From CAZYTX01 sp964650485 (GTDB lineage: Bacteria > RBG-13-61-14 > DATKZS01): 64,000 nt of DNA. Shown piece by piece: positions 8,173 to 16,632 of the stretch. The DNA lies in NCBI GenBank assembly GCA_964650485.1, contig CAZYTX010000009.1, positions 25,751 to 89,750 on the forward strand. The letters are read 5' to 3'. The position numbers were made by a program, and so were the translations under genes. Numbering within the stretch: the stretch's first letter is position 1; every line of letters begins with the position of its first letter. Under the pieces are notes generated by a model. That model was given only the letters and a program-made list of their open reading frames with translations, ran no database searches and was not told where the DNA came from.

Positions 8173-9225
8173 TCACCTTGATTTCATCACTTCCTCGGAG
8201 TCGCATATGTTGTCCCTGCCGGTCTCCTTGACCCTGTACATGGCCTGGTCTGAAAGCCTTATGACGTCGTCCCTGGTGTGGGCCGTTTCCGGGTAGGTGG
8301 CCAGGCCGAAGCTGGCGGTGATCTTGAGGTTCAGTCCTTCCTTCTCGAAGAATACGCTGCTGTTGAGAGACCTCCTGAGCCTTGCGGCCACTTGATGAGC
8401 CTCCTCCCTGCTGGTCCGGGGCAGGATGATCACGAACTCGTCTCCGCCGTAGCGCACTGCCCAGTCCACGGTGCGTATGTTGTGGAGGAGCACCGTGCCC
8501 ACCTCGCGCAGCAGCCTGGAGCCTATGACGTGCCCGTGCTCGTCGTTCACGTACTTGAAGTGGTCCAGGTCCAGGAAGATGACGGAGAAGGAGGTCTTGT
8601 CCCTGCTGGCCCGGCTGATCTCCGTCTCCAGCAGGGTGTTCATGTGCCTGGGGTTATACAGCCCGGTGATGTCGTCAATGATGGTGAGCTCTTTTATCTT
8701 CTTTACGTACTTGGCGTTCTCGATGGCCACGGCCATGAAGTCTGCCAGGGACTCGAGTATCTCCAGTTGTCCCTGTTCCGAGTTAAGGGAGGCCACGTTC
8801 AAAAGCTCGATCACGCCCATGGTGCGGCCCTTGCTGACAAGGGGCACGCACACCATGGAGTCGGTCTTGAACCCGCTCTCCTCATCCACCCACTTTGCGA
8901 AGCGGGGGTCGCTGTAAGGGTCGGTGATGAGTATGGGCTCGCCCTGCTGCGCCACCCACCCGGCAATGCCCTCGCCCGGGCGGAGGCGCACGCCTTTTAG
9001 CTTGTCCGCGGCGTCGCCCACCACTATTGCGAAGTAAAGCTCCCCGGTCTCGTCGTCCACCATGAGCAGGGACCAGTCCCTGGGCTGGTAGAGCTTTGCG
9101 ATGATGTCCATGATCACCCCCAGCACCTGGTCCAGGTCCAGGGTGGAGGTCAGGGTCTTGCCGATCTCGCGCAGGAGAGCGATGCCGTTTTCGGACTTGT
9201 CTATATCGGGGTCCTTTTTGGGCAT
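8173..9225 (-). CDS. GAF-domain diguanylate cyclase
   Basis: Makes c-di-GMP from two GTP. Residues ~1-175 form a GAF sensor (LDLDQVLGVIMDIIAKLY, GEGIAGWVAQQGEPILITD). Residues ~180-345 form a GGDEF domain with the intact catalytic motif RYGGDEFVIILP. The I-site RxxD (RTVD) lies exactly five residues before GGDEF, so product inhibition is expected. There is no transmembrane segment and no EAL domain, so this is a cytoplasmic, ligand-sensing cyclase. A promoter lies directly upstream, divergent from ruvX. Confidence 0.92.
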   Translation of the reverse strand: MPKKDPDIDKSENGIALLREIGKTLTSTLDLDQVLGVIMDIIAKLYQPRDWSLLMVDDETGELYFAIVVGDAADKLKGVRLRPGEGIAGWVAQQGEPILITDPYSDPRFAKWVDEESGFKTDSMVCVPLVSKGRTMGVIELLNVASLNSEQGQLEILESLADFMAVAIENAKYVKKIKELTIIDDITGLYNPRHMNTLLETEISRASRDKTSFSVIFLDLDHFKYVNDEHGHVIGSRLLREVGTVLLHNIRTVDWAVRYGGDEFVIILPRTSREEAHQVAARLRRSLNSSVFFEKEGLNLKITASFGLATYPETAHTRDDVIRLSDQAMYRVKETGRDNICDSEEVMKSR

Positions 9226-9253
9226 GTGTTTTTCACTGTCCCTGTTTTTCTCT

Positions 9254-9282
9254 ATTTAACAATACACTATGACATTTATCAA
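9254..9282 (-). promoter_or_regulatory. Promoter of the diguanylate cyclase gene
   Basis: Minus-strand TTGATA (9282-9277) and TTAAAT (9259-9254) are spaced by 17 bases. Start near 9247 gives a leader of roughly 22 bases to the ATG at 9225. Confidence 0.5.
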
Positions 9283-9321
9283 ATCACTGCTGTGTCTCTC
9301 GGCTTTTAAACCCGGCAGGCC

Positions 9322-9795
9322 ATGATAAAATCCTATAATGACATGGAGGGCGAAGAAGGACACAAGGGAAGGGTGATGGCGGTGGACCTGGGCTCCAAGA
9401 CCATCGGGCTTGCACTGTCCGACCCGAAAAGGATCATAAGCCAGAGCCTTTGCACCCTGAAGAGGAAGGGATTGCAAGAGGACGTTGAAAGGGTGGCGCG
9501 TCTGGCCGAGGAGCACGGTGCGGCCGAGGTGGTTGTGGGCCTTCCCCTGCACCTCTCGGGCAAGGAGAGCGAGGGGTCGGCGCGCGCGCGGGGGTTCGCC
9601 CGGGGCCTGGAGGCGGAGCTGGGCCTCCCGGTGCATCTCCTGGACGAGTCCTTGACCACCAGGGAGGCCGAGGCCGTGATGCTCAAGGCCGACCTCTCCC
9701 GCAGGAAGAGGAAGCGGGCCAAGGATGGCCTTGCCGCGGCCCTTATACTGAGGCGTTTCCTTGACCAGGAGGCCGAGGAGGCCGGGGGAGGCTAG
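9322..9795 (+). CDS. ruvX: Putative pre-16S rRNA nuclease / Holliday junction resolvase YqgF (RuvX)
   Basis: RNase H-like fold protein of the YqgF family, involved in 16S rRNA 5' processing. The first strand MAVDLGSKTIGLALSD carries the first catalytic Asp, VVVGLPLHLSG follows, and LDESLTTREAE with the C-terminal KDGLAAALILRRFL supplies the remaining acidic residues. The ATGs at 9322 and 9343 and the GTG at 9373 are all possible starts; family alignment favours one of the later two, since the conserved domain begins around 9376. It is followed two bases later by mltG, a common bacterial neighbour pair. Confidence 0.88.
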   Translation: MIKSYNDMEGEEGHKGRVMAVDLGSKTIGLALSDPKRIISQSLCTLKRKGLQEDVERVARLAEEHGAAEVVVGLPLHLSGKESEGSARARGFARGLEAELGLPVHLLDESLTTREAEAVMLKADLSRRKRKRAKDGLAAALILRRFLDQEAEEAGGG

Positions 9796-9797
9796 AG

Positions 9798-10856
9798 ATG
9801 TCAGAGATTGCCGGAAGGAAGGTGAAGCTAAACAAGGGTCCCCTGCTTTTGGGGCTGGCCCTGGTGGCAATGGCCGTGCTGGGGCTCGGCGCAGGGGCGT
9901 ACTTCGACTACACCAGCTACGTAGGCTCGCCCGAGCCCGGCATCAAAGAGCCGGTGCTGGTGTCCATTGACAGGGGCATGAGCTTCAAGAGCATAACCGA
10001 CAGGCTCGCGGACAACAAGGTGGTGTCCGAACCCAGGTGGTTCAACATCGGGGCCTCCATCAAAGGTGTCACTACAAAGGTGCAGGCCGGCGATTACACC
10101 TTTAAGCCGGGCATGACCCCCCTGCAGGTGATGGATATGATCACCAGCGGGGACATAACCATCGTGAAGCTCGTAGTGCCCGAGGGTTACAACATCTTCC
10201 GGGTCGGGACCAAGCTGGCCGGGCTGGGCCCGTGGTCAGCGGACGGGTTCATCCGGGCCGCGGAGAGCAGGGCCATGGCGGAGGAGTACGGCATACCCGT
10301 GGGGACCATGGAAGGGTACCTGTACCCCGCGGCATATAACCTAAAGATGTCTATGACCGAAGAGGACGTGATAAAAATGATGGCCAGGAAAGCCATGGCA
10401 CTGAAGACCCCCGACCGGGTGAAAAAGGCGCAGCAAGCCGGACTCACCTGGCACGAGCTCGTGACCCTGGCTTCCATCGTGCAAAAGGAGACCCGGGTGG
10501 ACTCCGAGATGCCGAAGATAGCCAGTGTCTTCACCAACAGGCTCGAGCGGGGCATGTTCCTCCAGTCGGACCCCACCGCAATATACGGCATAAAGCAGAT
10601 GAGCGACGGCATCACCTCCGAGGACCTGAAGCACAACCACCCCTACAACACCTACGTGCACAAGGGCCTCCCGCCCGGGCCCATATGCAACCCCGGAATA
10701 AAGGCCATAATGGCGAGCCTCGAACCCGAGGACACGGAATACCTCTACTTCGTGGCCACCGGAGACGGGGCACACATGTTCTCGAAAACGTATGCTGGCC
10801 ACAGGAAGAACATAAACCTCTACCGCAGGAACCTGCGCCAGAAGGAAGCTGAGTGA
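9798..10856 (+). CDS. mltG: Endolytic peptidoglycan transglycosylase MltG
   Basis: Cleaves nascent glycan strands in the cell wall. The 352-residue protein has one N-terminal membrane anchor (residues ~13-35, LLLGLALVAMAVLGLGAGAY), a LysM-like segment, and the YceG domain. Family hallmarks are EGYLYPAAYNL, the catalytic Glu in SIVQKETRVDSEMPKIASVF, LQSDPTAIYG and NTYVHKGLPPGPICNPG. The ATG follows GGGGAGGCTAGAG. It is co-transcribed with ruvX and probably queE. Confidence 0.93.
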   Translation: MSEIAGRKVKLNKGPLLLGLALVAMAVLGLGAGAYFDYTSYVGSPEPGIKEPVLVSIDRGMSFKSITDRLADNKVVSEPRWFNIGASIKGVTTKVQAGDYTFKPGMTPLQVMDMITSGDITIVKLVVPEGYNIFRVGTKLAGLGPWSADGFIRAAESRAMAEEYGIPVGTMEGYLYPAAYNLKMSMTEEDVIKMMARKAMALKTPDRVKKAQQAGLTWHELVTLASIVQKETRVDSEMPKIASVFTNRLERGMFLQSDPTAIYGIKQMSDGITSEDLKHNHPYNTYVHKGLPPGPICNPGIKAIMASLEPEDTEYLYFVATGDGAHMFSKTYAGHRKNINLYRRNLRQKEAE

Positions 10857-10928
10857 GTTGCGAGGCGTGAGGGGTGAGGTTCGAGGACGATGATATCCGC
10901 ACCAAAAAGAGCGGGGCCTCAAGGTGCA

Positions 10929-11564
10929 GTGAAGGTCAAGGAGACATACCCCGCCATACTGGGCGAGAGCCTTCTCTCCGGCCGCCCCTGCTTCATCATA
11001 AGGCTTGCCGGGTGCAACCTCCGCTGCTCCTACTGCGACACCGCCTATGCATATGAAGGCGGCAGGAGCATGAAGAAGGACACGCTCATCAAGAGGGCCC
11101 GGGAGCACGGGCATGAGGTGGTGCTGGTGACCGGGGGAGAGCCGCTCATGCAGCCGGACACTATTCCTCTGCTGGCAGAACTCGCGAGGGCCGGCTTCCT
11201 TCCGGTGCTGGAGACCAACGGCTCCATGGACATAAGCCGGGTGCCGGGCAAGGTCCACCTGGTCATGGACATAAAGACGCCCGGCAGCGGCTCGGCCGAG
11301 GCCAACATGTGGGAGAACCTGGCCGGCAAGCGACAGCCGGACGAGATCAAGATGGTGCTATCGGACAGGGAGGACTATGCATGGGCCAGGCGCGAGATCA
11401 AAAGGCGCCGGCTGGACGAGCGCTTCCAGGTGACTCTGTCACCGGTCCACGGCGGGCTCATCCCCGCGGAGCTTGCAAGATGGATCATGGGTGACAGGCT
11501 CGATGTCAGGCTGGGCCTGCAGATACACAAGTACATATTCGGGGCAAAGCAGAGGAGGACGTGA
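10929..11564 (+). CDS. queE: 7-carboxy-7-deazaguanine synthase (QueE-like radical SAM)
   Basis: Radical SAM enzyme of 7-deazaguanine (queuosine) synthesis. The compact protein has the cluster motif CNLRCSYCDT, TGGEPLMQP and ETNGS, all diagnostic for QueE. I prefer the GTG at 10929, giving VKVKETYPAILGESLLSGRP, which aligns with the normal QueE start; an ATG at 10890 adds 13 residues. The usual SIQGEG segment reads AILGES here, a modest deviation. No other queuosine gene is adjacent. Confidence 0.82.
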   Translation: MKVKETYPAILGESLLSGRPCFIIRLAGCNLRCSYCDTAYAYEGGRSMKKDTLIKRAREHGHEVVLVTGGEPLMQPDTIPLLAELARAGFLPVLETNGSMDISRVPGKVHLVMDIKTPGSGSAEANMWENLAGKRQPDEIKMVLSDREDYAWARREIKRRRLDERFQVTLSPVHGGLIPAELARWIMGDRLDVRLGLQIHKYIFGAKQRRT

Positions 11565-11602
11565 ACGGGGTCAAGGCCCGGAAGAAAAAGAGGAGAGGGA
11601 TT

Positions 11603-12622
11603 ATGAACAGGGACAGATTTTTTTCAGGCATTCTCGCCGCGGGGCTGTGTATAATGTTGTGCGGCCGGGCCGGGGCCGAGCGGCTCTTTATCATTGACGA
11701 CGACGTGGGCATGCTCAAGGAGGGGGTCCGCGATGCCGGACCGTATCACATGCAGTGGGCCCCCATCACCGACCCGGACGGCGGTCTGGAGGTCATCTAC
11801 GCCCTGCGCGAGCCAAGCATCCAGGTGCTGGGCATCACCTGCACCATGGGGTGCTCCAGCATGGAGGTGTGCATGAATTCGGTGGACAAGATTAAGGGCC
11901 TGCTGGGCGAAGAGGACGTGCCCGTGCTCAAGGGAGCCGAGTCACCTGAACAGCTCGGAGAGCCCACCGACGCGGCCCTTTTTATCATCAATCAGGTCAT
12001 GTCTAATCCCGGCGAGGTCGAGATCGTGGCCACCGCGCCGCTCACTAACATCGCAACCGCAGTCATGCTCGAGCCCTGCCTGCCCATGAACTGGAAGGCC
12101 CTGCACGTGGGCACGGGCGAGTTCATGGGCGCGCTCGGCGAGCAGTCGGACGCGTACCACTTCCGCTATCTCGGCTACGAGGACATGAACATAAACGTGG
12201 ACCCCGAGGCCGCGGCCTACCTCTTGGAGCGCGGCGGCGACTTTTTCATCTACCCCAACGAGGTCATGGACGACGCGAGCTTCACGCCCGCGCACCTGCG
12301 CGGGCTACGGGATGCCGGCACCCCGCTTTCTTCATGGATCGCGGACGAGATAAAGACCCAGCTCTGGCTGGGCGCTGTGTTTGGCAGGCTCGCAGGGTAC
12401 AAGGGGCTCTACCTGCACGGGGTCATACCGCTGGCGGTTGCCATTGACCCCGGGCTGGCCCGGCCTCCACAGGAGCTAAAGGTCCAAATGGAGCAAAGGA
12501 AGCAGGGAGGCCATGTCTTTGCAAAGTCCGTCGAGCCGGAGACACCCGCCCGGCCGGTGTACGTGCAACTTGCAAACCCCGAGGTCATAGAGGAGAGGCT
12601 TTTGCAAAGGTGCGTGCAGTAG
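11603..12622 (+). CDS. Exported nucleoside-hydrolase-like protein
   Basis: Resembles inosine/uridine-preferring nucleoside hydrolases: VEIVATAPLTNIATAV, the downstream VDPEAAAYLLERGGDFFIYPNEVMDD and ITCTMGCSSM regions fit the fold. ATG 11603 opens a signal peptide (FFSGILAAGLCIMLCGRAGAE), so the product is exported. The calcium-binding loop, normally DTDPGxDD near the N-terminus, appears as DDDVG followed some 25 residues later by DPDGGLEVIYAL, as if interrupted. Catalytic competence is therefore uncertain. A GTG at 11561 would lengthen it without a signal-peptide start. Confidence 0.7.
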   Translation: MNRDRFFSGILAAGLCIMLCGRAGAERLFIIDDDVGMLKEGVRDAGPYHMQWAPITDPDGGLEVIYALREPSIQVLGITCTMGCSSMEVCMNSVDKIKGLLGEEDVPVLKGAESPEQLGEPTDAALFIINQVMSNPGEVEIVATAPLTNIATAVMLEPCLPMNWKALHVGTGEFMGALGEQSDAYHFRYLGYEDMNINVDPEAAAYLLERGGDFFIYPNEVMDDASFTPAHLRGLRDAGTPLSSWIADEIKTQLWLGAVFGRLAGYKGLYLHGVIPLAVAIDPGLARPPQELKVQMEQRKQGGHVFAKSVEPETPARPVYVQLANPEVIEERLLQRCVQ

Positions 12623-12697
12623 GGGGCTCATGGGAAAGAGCGTGGCAAAGGATGTCTGCGGTCTTTCTCAAGGCGTCCGTGACCGGTCCCGGTCGAA

Positions 12698-13750
12698 TCA
12701 AAGCAAGCCCCTCTCCTTTGCGATCTTCATGTTCATGTCCACCATGTTCTCCGGGATGGGGAGGCCCCCTTCCCTGGGCACCAGGGAGATGGCCTCTTCA
12801 TCGCAGTAGGACACGCACAGCCCGCAGCCGATGCAGCGGGCAGTGTCCACGGAATATGTGTCGCCCTCCTGGATGGCTTCCATCTGGCACCTCTCCTCGC
12901 AGGTGCCGCAGGCCGAGCAAAGGTCTGGGTCAATTTTCGCCTGGAATGCTGTCTGCATGTGGTCCGCGGGCCGGTCGAGCTTTTTCAGCCCGCGCAGGAG
13001 CCCGCAGCAGCAGCCGCAGCACATGCATATGCTGAGGATCTCCTTGGCGTTGGTGGTGTTCAGGACCCATGCCTTTTCCTCGCCCATGTTCAAAAGGTCC
13101 ATGAGCTCGTCCCGGGTTATTTTTCGGGCCAGGCCGTTGTCCATCATGTACTGGGCCGCGAGGTCAAAGGTGATGCACTTCTCCTCCGGCCGCTCACAGG
13201 GCTCGCCCAACATCTTCTTCTCCTTGGTGCAGATGCATTCCATCACCCCGATAAGCTGCTTGTCCGCTACCAGCTCCCGGATGCTGTCGTAGGTGGCGAC
13301 CGTGGAAGAGCCTTGCAGTGAGGAGTGGATGGGCACGGTGCGGAGCTGCTTGGTCTTTACCGACTTCATCATCTCGGAGATGTAGGGCAGGTACTCTTCC
13401 ATGAGCTCGGAGAGCTCGCGGTCAATGGAGCCCAGGTGGAACTCGTAGATCCCCACCACGAAGGACACCGCCATGTAGTGGAGCTTATCTCCCAGGCGGG
13501 CGCGGTAGATCGAGCCCTGTCTGGCAAGCGCCTCGAGCTTTTGCTCGGCCTCGGCTTCATCAAGGCCCAGCCTGGGGGCGATGGCCGAGACCGGCTCGGG
13601 CATCATGGACAGCTTCATCACTGTCTCGGCCTCCTCGGGCGTGAACAGCTTCTTAAGGAGCCTGAACTCCACTCCCGAGTCCGTCTCCGGGAAACCGCCC
13701 GGCATCCTGTCCAGGAACTCCCTTAACCTTTGGTAGACTTCATCGCTCAT
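12698..13750 (-). CDS. 4Fe-4S dicluster protein with N-terminal winged-helix-like region
   Basis: A 350-residue cytoplasmic protein. Residues ~20-95 look like a MarR/winged-helix segment (SAIAPRLGLDEAEAEQKLEALARQGSI in outline). The middle contains Cys-rich runs, CICTKEKKMLGEPCERPEEKC and ILSICMCCGCCCGLLRGL, and the C-terminus has two ferredoxin motifs (CSACGTCEERCQMEAI and CIGCGLCVSYCDEEAI). Similar polyferredoxin-like proteins are common in strict anaerobes; their electron partners are mostly unknown. It stands alone, upstream of the peroxiredoxin on the same strand. Function is not assigned. Confidence 0.75.
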   Translation of the reverse strand: MSDEVYQRLREFLDRMPGGFPETDSGVEFRLLKKLFTPEEAETVMKLSMMPEPVSAIAPRLGLDEAEAEQKLEALARQGSIYRARLGDKLHYMAVSFVVGIYEFHLGSIDRELSELMEEYLPYISEMMKSVKTKQLRTVPIHSSLQGSSTVATYDSIRELVADKQLIGVMECICTKEKKMLGEPCERPEEKCITFDLAAQYMMDNGLARKITRDELMDLLNMGEEKAWVLNTTNAKEILSICMCCGCCCGLLRGLKKLDRPADHMQTAFQAKIDPDLCSACGTCEERCQMEAIQEGDTYSVDTARCIGCGLCVSYCDEEAISLVPREGGLPIPENMVDMNMKIAKERGLL

Positions 13751-13946
13751 AACGCCTCCTCTTGCTCATCATGCTCCTTGCAGGATTGTACCGCGCTTCC
13801 TGGTACATTTCCCGTTCACTCTCCTGTCACTTCAGTCGGAATGAATGAAGGGGAAATTACGAATGAACGGCCTTTGTGACAAAAGGACAACGAAAGTTTT
13901 CGTGTCTTGGCCGTTACAGGCTGGTTCTTTCCAAAGGAGCTTGCGT

Positions 13947-14660
13947 TCAGTCAAAGGCTTCCCCAGGCTTCCACTGCTCCCACACCTTTCCCGCCAGGTC
14001 CGGTCCGGGCTTGAGTGTCTTCTTGCCCGGCTGCCATCCCGAGGGTGTCACCTCCCCGGTCTTTACCACGTGCTGGAAGGCCTTGACCTGCCGGATGAGC
14101 TCGGACACGTTCCTGCCGACCTCGGGCGTCAACACCTCCATGGCGCGTATGACCCCCTCTGGGTCTATTATGAACCTGCCGCGGATGTCCACCCCCGCGG
14201 CCTCGTTGTACACCCCGTACACCTTGCCGATCCTGCCGCCCGCGTCCGAGAGCATGGGGAAGGGGACCCCGCCGTCCACCATCTTGGAGAGCTCCTGCTC
14301 CTGCCAGATCTTGTGGGTGAACCGCGAGTCCGTGCTCATTGACAAAACCTCCACGTCCATGTCCTTTAGCTCTTGGTACTTTACGGCGACCGCCGAAAGC
14401 TCGGTCGGTCAGACGAATGTAAAGTCGCCCGGGTAGAAGCAGAGCACCACCCACTTGCCCTTGTAGTCCGAGAGCTTCACGTTCTGAAATCCGCCCTCAA
14501 CGTACGCGCCCGCCTCGAAATCGGGCGCGGGCTGCCCAACCTTAGCCGTCATCTCAACCTCCTTTGCCTCGCGGGTTTCTCCTTGCGCGGGCCTGTCCTC
14601 GTCTTCGGAAAGCACGGGGCCTGCGGCCTCCTCAACGCATCCGTCCTTTGGCTCTGTCAT
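13947..14660 (-). CDS. Selenocysteine-containing peroxiredoxin (in-frame TGA read as Sec)
   Basis: AhpC/Prx-family thiol peroxidase that reduces hydroperoxides. Reading through the TGA at 14411-14409 joins CFYPGDFTFV to PTELSAVAVKYQELKD, so Sec sits exactly where AhpC-type enzymes have the peroxidatic Cys (VCPTE). The rest is intact: FPMLSDAGGRIGKVYGV, RGRFIIDPEGVIRA and the C-terminal GWQPGKKTLKPG. The second, resolving VCP motif reads GEVTPSG: the Cys is Thr. Two starts have good ribosome sites: ATG 14660 (GGAGG) and in-frame ATG 14552 (AAGGAGG), giving Sec at residue 84 or 48. It is transcribed away from folD. Automated calling would split it in two. Confidence 0.88.
14385..14411 (-). promoter_or_regulatory. 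UGA-Sec codon and candidate bacterial SECIS hairpin
   Basis: Immediately 3' of the TGA, the message can fold with GACCG (14406-14402) pairing to CGGUC (14392-14388) around a 9-base loop. An alternative inner stem, CCGA with UCGG, gives a 4-base loop. A stem-loop directly after UGA is where bacterial SelB-binding elements lie. The fold is judged by eye. Confidence 0.55.
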
Positions 14661-14718
14661 ATCCCGCCTCCGGTTTAAAAGTGATGATGGTATTTTCCCG
14701 CCGTCACCCTGATGCCTG

Positions 14719-14748
14719 ATAATATGCTGCTTATTTTTACAAAGTCAA
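14719..14748 (-). promoter_or_regulatory. Promoter of the selenocysteine peroxiredoxin
   Basis: Minus-strand TTGACT (14748-14743) and TATTAT (14724-14719) with an 18-base spacer, each matching five of six consensus positions. Start near 14712, about 50 bases before ATG 14660, which supports use of that longer start. Confidence 0.65.
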
Positions 14749-14766
14749 CAGGCTGCGGATAAAGGT

Positions 14767-14795
14767 TTGACATTTGGGGAAGCGGCTTTTAGAAT
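14767..14795 (+). promoter_or_regulatory. folD: folD promoter
   Basis: A perfect -35 TTGACA (14767-14772), a 17-base spacer and -10 TAGAAT (14790-14795). Start near 14802 gives a leader of about 67 bases to the folD ATG. It is the closest consensus promoter found in the window and opens the Wood-Ljungdahl island. Confidence 0.75.
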
Positions 14796-14868
14796 TCAAG
14801 CGGTAGTACGAGTTTTTTTGTCCTGCAAGCCATCAAATTAACGGGCGTATCCCGGAAGGAGGAGTAAG

Positions 14869-15765
14869 ATGTCGGCAGAGATTGTCAGCGGCAAGGAAGT
14901 GGCCGCCAAGATGCGCGAGGAGATGAAGGACGAGACGGCCGAGCTGAAAGACAAGCACGGTGTGACCCCCGGCCTGGCGGTGGTGCTGGTGGGCGAGGAC
15001 CCGGCCTCCCAGGTGTACGTGAAGAACAAGGTCAAGACCTGCGGCGAGCTGGAGATCAACTCGCTGGAGTACAGGAAGCCGGCGGACTTTCCCGAGGACG
15101 AGCTCCTGAAGCTGGTGGACGAGCTCAACAAGGACGACAAGGTTGACGGCATACTGGTGCAGCTCCCGCTTCCAAAGCACATTGACGACCAGAAGGTGCT
15201 GCTCGCCATTGACCCTGCAAAGGACGTGGACGGGTTCCACCCCATAAACGTGGGCAAGCTCATGATAGGGGAGGCCGACTTCCTTCCCTGCACGCCACAC
15301 GGGTGCATCGAGCTCTTGAAGCGCTCGGGCACCGAGACCTCGGGAGCAGAGGTGGTGGTTGTGGGACGCTCGAACATAGTTGGAAAGCCGGTTGCCATGA
15401 TGCTGGTGCAGAAGGCCGAGGGCGCCAACGCCACCGTGACCATAATCCATACCCGGACCAAGGACATGAACTTCCACACAAAGCGGGCGGACGTGCTCAT
15501 AGTGGCCGCGGGCGTGCCCGAGTTCGTAAAGGGCGAGCAGATAAAACCGGGGGCCACCGTGATTGACGTGGGGGTGAACAGGATTGATAACCCCGACCCC
15601 AACGCGGAGAAGAAGACCAAGCTGGTGGGCGACGTGCACTTCGACTCGGCAAAGGAGGTGGCAGGGAAGATCACCCCCGTGCCCGGAGGGGTGGGCCCCA
15701 TGACCATCACCATGCTGATGAAGAACACCATCAGGGCGGCAAAGCTGCACCACAACATAAACTAG
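14869..15765 (+). CDS. folD: Bifunctional methylene-THF dehydrogenase / methenyl-THF cyclohydrolase FolD
   Basis: Interconverts methylene-, methenyl- and formyl-tetrahydrofolate; in acetogens this is two steps of the methyl branch. The 298 residues include the catalytic-lysine region (SLEYRKPADFPEDELL), GILVQLPLPKHID, the dinucleotide-binding VVVGRSNIVGKPVAMML and the C-terminal TPVPGGVGPMTITMLM. The ATG follows GGAAGGAGGAGTAAG, an excellent ribosome site. It lies first in a run of plus-strand Wood-Ljungdahl genes. Residues choosing NAD or NADP were not assessed. Confidence 0.95.
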   Translation: MSAEIVSGKEVAAKMREEMKDETAELKDKHGVTPGLAVVLVGEDPASQVYVKNKVKTCGELEINSLEYRKPADFPEDELLKLVDELNKDDKVDGILVQLPLPKHIDDQKVLLAIDPAKDVDGFHPINVGKLMIGEADFLPCTPHGCIELLKRSGTETSGAEVVVVGRSNIVGKPVAMMLVQKAEGANATVTIIHTRTKDMNFHTKRADVLIVAAGVPEFVKGEQIKPGATVIDVGVNRIDNPDPNAEKKTKLVGDVHFDSAKEVAGKITPVPGGVGPMTITMLMKNTIRAAKLHHNIN

Positions 15766-16080
15766 CCCCGAAAGCTTGTGTCCGAAAAAATCTGAATTTC
15801 GCACAGACACAGAGGGATGCAAATAAAATACGGAGACTTTTTCTTGTCTCATAAAAACCGGGTCCCTCTGTTGTTTGAGGGAGAAATTACTAAATCTCTG
15901 TATTCTCCGTGCCCCTGTGCGATAAAAGCTTACAGCATATATTTTTGGACAGCGCTGACCACGTAATAAAGAGGCTCGCTGCGGGGAAGACCCGCTTTCC
16001 ATCGTGAACATCCGCAAAAAGCTGTTACAATAAAAGCATGAGTAGTATAGACCGTTCTTTTTCCCGCCAGGGCTAGTAAA
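15766..16080. other. Intergenic 315 bp with a degenerate inverted repeat
   Basis: No gene seen. TTCGCACAGACACAGAGG near 15797 and CCGTGCCCCTGTGCGAT near 15909 form loosely inverted ends of a fossil repeat. A short GCGGG/CCCGC hairpin followed by TTT lies at 15981-15998. No convincing promoter for the next gene was found. Confidence 0.4.
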
Positions 16081-16632
16081 ATGGAAGTTCCGGAGTATAA
16101 AGAAGTAAAAGAAGCGCTTTCCGAGATACTTAAAAGCGATTCCGATGTCTACAAAAACCTTGTAACCGTTCTTCAGGAAGTCCAGAAAAGGTTCGGGTTC
16201 CTGCCCGAGACGGCAATGGCCGAGATCGCAAAGCACTTCGACCTCTCCCCCGCAAACGTGTACGGGGTGGCCACCTTTTACAACCAGTTCAGGTTCGTGC
16301 CGCCGGGCAGGTGCCACGTGCAGGTGTGCATGGGCACCGCCTGTCACATAAAGCAGGGCGGGCTGGTGCTGGACCAGTGGAAGCGCAAGCTCGAGATCGA
16401 GGAGGGCGGCCGCACCGAGGACGGCGAGTTCAGCATCGAAAGGGTGGCCTGCGTGGGGGCCTGCACCCTGGCGCCGGTGTGCATAGTGTGCGGCGACGTG
16501 GTCCCCTACATGTCTCCCACCAAGGTGGACGGCATAATACTCCAGCACCAGATACAGAGGCAGCAGGAGGAACAAGGAGCGCAGGATCGGGACCAGCGAT
16601 CAGAGCGGCAGAGTAAAGGTGACAGCCCATGA
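16081..16632 (+). CDS. nuoE: NuoE-like [2Fe-2S] subunit of an NAD(P)H-oxidising complex
   Basis: A 183-residue thioredoxin-fold protein with four cluster Cys: VCMGTACHIKQGG and ACVGACTLAPVC. The helical N-terminal region (VLQEVQKRFGFLPETAMAEIAKHFD, then VYGVATFYNQF) is typical of NuoE/HydC/HndA. It shuttles electrons alongside the flavin subunit. The end overlaps the next gene by ATGA. The gene set contains no quinone-reducing membrane subunits, so this belongs to a soluble complex rather than complex I. Confidence 0.88.
   Translation: MEVPEYKEVKEALSEILKSDSDVYKNLVTVLQEVQKRFGFLPETAMAEIAKHFDLSPANVYGVATFYNQFRFVPPGRCHVQVCMGTACHIKQGGLVLDQWKRKLEIEEGGRTEDGEFSIERVACVGACTLAPVCIVCGDVVPYMSPTKVDGIILQHQIQRQQEEQGAQDRDQRSERQSKGDSP

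Noticed and set aside
14409..14411. TGA at 14409 as an ordinary stop giving an 83-residue truncated peroxiredoxin and a separate 137-residue protein
   Set aside because: The break falls exactly on the peroxidatic residue, and both sides are in one frame and fully conserved, so Sec readthrough explains it better than a nonsense mutation.
15981..15998. Terminator after folD
   Set aside because: The stem is only five base pairs with three T, and lies more than 200 bp after the stop.
14833..16575. 580-residue minus-strand reading opposite folD and the NuoE-like gene
   Set aside because: It is antisense to two conserved genes and includes their intergenic gap; no family features.
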